A stretch of 62,000 nt of DNA from Diphasiastrum complanatum (lineage: Eukaryota; Streptophyta; Lycopodiopsida; Lycopodiales; Lycopodiaceae). The notes beneath the pieces are model-generated. The model did not search any database, had not been told where the DNA came from, and saw nothing but the letters and a program-made list of their open reading frames with translations. Position 1 is the first letter of the stretch, and every line of letters starts with the position of its first letter. Location of the stretch: assembly GCA_029204225.1 (NCBI GenBank), contig CM055096.1, forward strand, positions 44,191,967 through 44,253,966. Reading direction: 5' to 3'. A program made the translations under genes and the position numbers. Shown here one piece after another: positions 1 to 62,000 of this stretch.

Positions 1-591
1 TAACAGATCCCATTATTTGCAACCTCTACTTTAGGATACGGGGAGGAATCGTGGGCCCCTAAGACTCATCAGTGGCTGGTTGCCTTAGGATAGGGGTGGG
101 AATCATGGGGCCCTAAGATTAATCAGTGATCGGTTGCCTGAGCTGAGTGAGCAACCCCTAGCTCCCAGCCTCATCCTTTCCAACTCCATTGCTTGGTTGG
201 ATATTGCAAACTAAGAGGAAGGAAGTTGCTTGCTGGAATCCAAACTTGGAGCCAACAAATCCTGAGGAGGAGACCAGCTTGGGAGATTGGGTAGACCGAG
301 CAAGGGCTGAGCTCCAATCACTTGTAGCTACTCCCCATGCCAATGCTTCTCCCAAATGCCAATAAGGATGAAAGGCCATGGCCACCCTACATTCTAAAAG
401 ATCTTTACTTTGTGGCGCTTCATGCTTGACACTTACTTACTATCTTACACGTCAGATAAGTTGGAAATAAACATCGTCGTCCGCGTCACACGTCAAATTG
501 CAATGCCACTCTGCATCCGAGGCTTCTATTAATCTCAGCTTTTATATCACCGTCTTTTTCTATTCATTCATTCATTCATGCTGCTACAGAA
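1..591 (+). promoter_or_regulatory. 5' flank and probable promoter of the HisRS gene
   Basis: No convincing gene is visible before the start codon at 592. The stretch probably holds the promoter and 5' UTR. A TATA-like TTTATATCA lies at about 540-548 and is followed by a CT-rich leader with ATTC repeats at 560-579. Two copies of ACACGTCA, an ACGT-core motif typical of bZIP sites, lie at 447-454 and 488-495. These assignments rest on motif appearance and position only; no transcription start is visible. Confidence 0.45.
31..137. repeat. Tandem duplication, two units of about 54 bp
   Basis: Units at 31-84 and 85-137 are clearly related. Each starts TTAGGATA and ends with a GGTTGCC motif, with several substitutions between them. 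It is a local tandem duplication upstream of the promoter; no function is apparent. Confidence 0.8.
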
Positions 592-58128
<57,537 letters not shown>

Positions 58129-58419
58129 CGTCATATTTGCCTTGGAGGAAGAAAAGTGATCGACATATATGATAGGGGCACTATCAAAGATTTTGCTATC
58201 AAAGACGGGAGTTAATGGCAGCTGTATGTTGTATGCAGATATATATGTGAAAAATTCTTTAGAAAGTTGTCTTGAAATCGTGAGTTTTTGATAAGACAAC
58301 AAGCACATACAGCACATACTTTTTTTTATCAACATGCAGTTGATTTGGGGCTCTTGATTATTCTTTGACAATGGCTTAAAGCATTATGGACTTTATATTA
58401 GTTTTACTCCATTCTCTCA

Positions 58420-58425
58420 AATAAA
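58420..58425 (+). terminator. Candidate polyadenylation signal of HisRS
   Basis: AATAAA 292 nt after the stop codon, in AT-rich sequence. It is the first canonical hexamer downstream; plant signals are degenerate, so this is only a candidate. Confidence 0.4.
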
Positions 58426-58429
58426 TGCA

Positions 58430-60650
58430 ATGAGTGGAATCACATGGGTTAGAATACTAGTGTCGTAGAAGTTTGCCAATCTATTCACACATCTTTGTCC
58501 ATGTCTGTCGTCGGAATTGAACAACCTGGAGGTGAAGGAGGCATCCACTAACAAGATACTTGTTGAAGGACCAGAGGATGGATTAATATTGAAAGATAGT
58601 ATTGTCTTGTTTTTAAATTTTGTTTGTTTCCTTACTACTTTGATTTCTCACATTTATAAAGTAGATGTTGGTTGCTTGAAGAATGATACTTTTTTAACAT
58701 CTTTTGATGAATGAGGCAAGGAACCCACGATCATTAATTGATTTCTATCAGTTTGTTGGCAATTACTTTCTAGATACAAAATCTTATTCCTAGTGGCCTA
58801 CTTGGAAAGTGCCCTTTGTAAATTAATAGCTAACAGTGTAAAAACTATCTAGTTATCAATAATGACTTGCCTTGAATTAGAATCATTAATAGGCTGAAAA
58901 TGAATTTGAAAGGTTAGTTTCAAATGAGGCTTTCTATCTTAAAAGCATAAACCCTTGAAAATAAAAAGAATTGAATGTCATTAAGAGGAGCGGTAAGACT
59001 TTCAAATCTAAAAACCAAGAGATGGAGACGACTGTATAAACAAAGTGGTTAGAAAGAGCGAAGAAACTTTGAGGAATTTGAAAGACAATCCTCTATTGGA
59101 GCTATTCTTGATATTGACTTGAAAATGGGGAGACTGAGAGAATGAGAGATAATAAAGTGAAAGAGAAAAGTGAAAACATCATGCTCTCTAAATTTAGCCT
59201 ATATCCTCAAATGTGCATCAATTTGACATTTATCATGTGATGAGAGGAAAAATTATTGTGGATATTCAAAAGCAAATGCTCACCTTGAGAAAGTCTAGGT
59301 TCTCCCCTTGTTGGTAAGACTTGTAAGAAGCTTGTATATGGCCTTATTGTAGAGTTAAAATTTTATTGGATGGTTTTGAAGAGACCGTCCAACTAAAACT
59401 AAAGGAGGCATACATAAAAATTAATTGGTGTGAAGTTTTAAATTAGGTTGCTAAAAATGATAGATAAGAGTTGTTAGCAAATAATCATATGCATTTGCAT
59501 GAAGGGATATTGGAAGGATAAGGTCAATGTTATGTCATTATCAATTAGTGAGTTTGCCAATTTTTAAGATTGTGGATAAATGCATTGTTATTTAAGTGGA
59601 CTCTATGGTTCTTGGATTGATTTTTTTGGTATCAATATATTTTCCAGGAGTTTCTAGCATGTCGCTCTACTTGGTGTTTGATGTTCGTTATTAGAGCTTA
59701 TATTTGGCATTGTTTTTTTACAATAACTCACATGATGATGATGATGTGAACTTCTTGTGCCTTCGACAAACTAATTTTGATTGTTGAATGTTTGAAACAA
59801 TAAATGTGCAATGTATTCGGTTGTCAATTTTGCTAGTTTGCAAGGATCTAAGCTTTTGGTTTTTGCATGCGCTACAAGGTACAAGAAATATCTCAGGTAA
59901 AAGTGGTGTTGATTTCTTGTCATGGTTTTTATAGATATAATAATGCTATCTCACATAGGATACCTTTGCAAATGACTCTAACACATTATGTTTTTTTGGT
60001 CAACTAGCATTATAGACAAAAGTATACATCAGTTCAAGAATGCTTGTAACATTCAACAAAAAAAAGCTTTTTTCTTTCAAAAGAGTAGACTTGTGAAATA
60101 GTTTCCAATAGATATGTCGCAAGTGCACCCTAAAGGGCTTGATGTTACACAACCCATATTCAATGTTGAGAGAAAATAGAGATGCATGTTTATGATCATA
60201 AGGTGTTGTCATTAGTAGTTGAGGCCACTTTTTTTTATACCTAGTAGATTAATGATAGCCCTAGATTAAACTTGAAATTCATCAATGTCCTTGATATTTC
60301 TAAGTATAGTAGCCATTTACAACATTCCAATGTTTTCTTCTAGGATTTGACATATACCTACTCACGACTTCCATTGAATGGGCAATGTATGGTCTTGTAT
60401 AAACCATAGCATACATACAGTTGCATATGGTGTGCATGGCACTTCTTTAGTCTCTTGTTGCTCCTTTGGACATTGTTATATAGATCACTTGAGCCTCCAT
60501 ATGAAAGGAAACATTTCATAGGTTTGCAAGTCTTGCAATTTGAGACTATGAACCTACTTTAGTCAACCAAAGCTTCCTATTATGATGACATTTTGTGACC
60601 TCAATGCCCCAATAATAATGTGCCTCTCCAAGAACTTTCATCATGGGATG
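58430..60650. other. 3' flank, no recognised gene
   Basis: AT-rich intergenic sequence. Short open frames (for example 58517-58714) carry no domain that I recognise. Confidence 0.4.
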
Positions 60651-60735
60651 TCGGTTGGTTTCCAAGGGGGAGTTGAACCTAGGGCCAAAGAAACTTTGGA
60701 TGCCAAGCTAACCAACTGAGCCAACCCCTGGATGA
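60650..60735 (-). repeat. tRNA-derived SINE-like head (A and B boxes)
   Basis: On the minus strand, A box TGGCTCAGTTGG (60712-60723) and B box GGTTCAACTCC (60669-60679) have tRNA-like spacing and are preceded by GGGG. The intervening anticodon region does not fold as a standard tRNA, so a SINE head or tRNA relic is more likely than a functional tRNA. Confidence 0.6.
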
Positions 60736-61117
60736 TTTGTCCTACAAATGGAAAGGATATGTACCTAATGGCTTAGTGCCTCCATAGAACACTAACTATT
60801 GCAAGCTAAATGAAGAAAAAAGGGAGAAAAAAGAGAAGAAATAGTTTCTATTGGAGGCAAAGTTGTCCTAAAAGGTTCCACTATTTATAGGCCGAATGGA
60901 GCATCATCCTTGGTTGATTTGAGAAAATGGTGATATGCATTCAACACCCTTGTTTGCACAAGAGGAGAGACATGGCTACATCCAACAAAACATCAAAAAC
61001 TTTCTTTCAAAAGCAAAACACTATGTTGTGTTAGCAAGGCATGATGGAAAACATGGATTCAAAGTGGAAGGTATAGGTGCACAAGCATGAAGTATGCATA
61101 CGAACACTCATCTTCAC

Positions 61118-61119
<2 letters not shown>
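60736..61119. other. 3' flank, no feature seen
   Basis: AT-rich sequence with no feature that I can support. Confidence 0.4.

Positions 61120-61181
<62 letters not shown>
61120..61181. repeat. (TC)n microsatellite
   Basis: About 62 bp of TC repeat on the + strand, outside the HisRS gene. No LINE 3' end adjoins it on either side. Confidence 0.95.
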
Positions 61182-61182
<1 letters not shown>

Positions 61183-62000
61183 CAAAACTGGAGGGAACTC
61201 GAGCTCTCTATTTCACAATCGAGGTATGAGAACACAAATAGAAAGAAAATAAACTTGTTATTTTTGTGCCCAATGAAGCTAATGTGGGACTTTCTATTGG
61301 CGAATTTTCTAACTTAGGAAGTCTAAGATAAATTGCATTTCATTTATTTTGGCAAGTAGTTTGAAGTTTACAATGTATAGGGGTATTTTTTTTTATTTTT
61401 GCCAACATCGCAATTTCTCAATTGTGCTTTAGTACACGTGCTTTCTAATCAAAAGTGATTGTTGCCCTTAAGAACACATTGTGTTTTTAAAATCATTTGA
61501 TTATGGTACATTTTCATTTTTCTCATACATACAAGTGCACCGATTAGATGGTGTCTAACTTATTTATTTACAGATCACTACAAAATTGTATCGTCGCTCT
61601 TATTCATTTTTTAATACAAATTATTTGGTTGGTGCTATAAAATGCCTAGTTCGTATAAGTAAGTCCTACTTCAAAACTTATAATGATGGTTTTGGGTGTC
61701 TCAATTCCATAATATGCATGATTATCTCTACTTCTTTAGGTAGATAGTTCATCGTCTACTTCGGTAATTCAGTCCATTGGCCAACCAAAATTATCAAGGA
61801 GATTAACAACACTTTTGTCCATCTATATCGTTAGTACTTTCAATTGTACTAAGCAACACCGTCCATTTGGTACTTGCCACACCCAATGTTGAGTTGGTCG
61901 ACTACTTAACCTGCACATGCAATAGATCATCTTACAATATGGCATCCATTTTAGAACGATCTACTAACTCGATTTGCAAAACTTAAATATATGGACTCTT
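61182..62000. other. Window end, no feature seen
   Basis: AT-rich sequence with no coding or repeat feature that I can support. Confidence 0.4.

Noticed and set aside
158-385. Minus-strand ORF of 75 codons in the 5' flank
   Set aside because: No family signature or other support; it overlaps the presumed promoter region.
60650-60735. Functional tRNA gene on the minus strand
   Set aside because: A and B boxes are present, but I cannot form the anticodon and acceptor stems of a normal tRNA.
61120-61181. (TC)n at 61120 as the tail of a sense-strand LINE
   Set aside because: The upstream sequence lacks the LINE 3' terminal block and hairpin.

Overview
The window is eukaryotic nuclear DNA from a land plant with a large, repeat-rich genome. 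One host gene runs through almost all of it on the + strand: a bacterial-type, organelle-targeted histidyl-tRNA synthetase. I can assemble 12 coding exons between 592 and 58128. Their phases agree at every junction and together they encode 489 residues plus a stop. The coding sequence is 1,470 bp of a 57.5-kb coding span. The introns hold LINEs, LTR retrotransposons, hAT DNA transposons and their small derivatives. Such TE-swollen introns fit a fern, lycophyte or gymnosperm better than a compact angiosperm, but I cannot name the species.

Layout. 1-591 is 5' flank. 592-1657 holds exons 1-3. 1658-15413 (intron 3) is mainly a nose-to-tail array of minus-strand LINEs separated by long (GA)n tracts, followed by a partial copia-like element with its LTR. 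15414-15502 is exon 4. Intron 4 contains an RT-deleted LINE, a 3'-truncated hAT and a LINE ORF1 fragment that ends 24 nt before exon 5 (19265-19394). Intron 5 (19395-30475) contains gypsy and copia fragments, a 530-bp repeat present twice, a decayed hAT transposase, a copia RNase H remnant and a 431-bp hAT-type MITE. Exons 6 and 7 lie at 30476-30955. Intron 7 (30956-40104) holds an LTR fragment, a LINE 5' end joined by (GA)n to an RT-deleted LINE, and a complete 5.2-kb hAT element with 8-bp target duplications (34177-39401). Exon 8 is at 40105-40222. Intron 8 holds a complete copia element with 5-bp target duplications (40337-46296), retroelement scraps and a MITE end. Exon 9 is at 51590-51732. 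Intron 9 contains a 657-bp hAT MITE (54524-55180) and small palindromes. Exons 10-12 lie at 57309-58128. The remaining 3' flank carries a tRNA-derived SINE-like head and a (TC)n microsatellite.

The most interesting system is the LINE family. Copies end in (TC)n rather than poly(A), carry a small 3' stem-loop whose base pairs covary between copies, and have 5' ends that abut (TC)n tracts, so copies stack behind one another's tails. RT-deleted derivatives keep the same 3' end. The second is a set of hAT elements with CATAG-type termini whose sub-terminal palindromes differ between elements but stay symmetrical within each one. Nearly all recognisable retroelements in the gene lie antisense to it.
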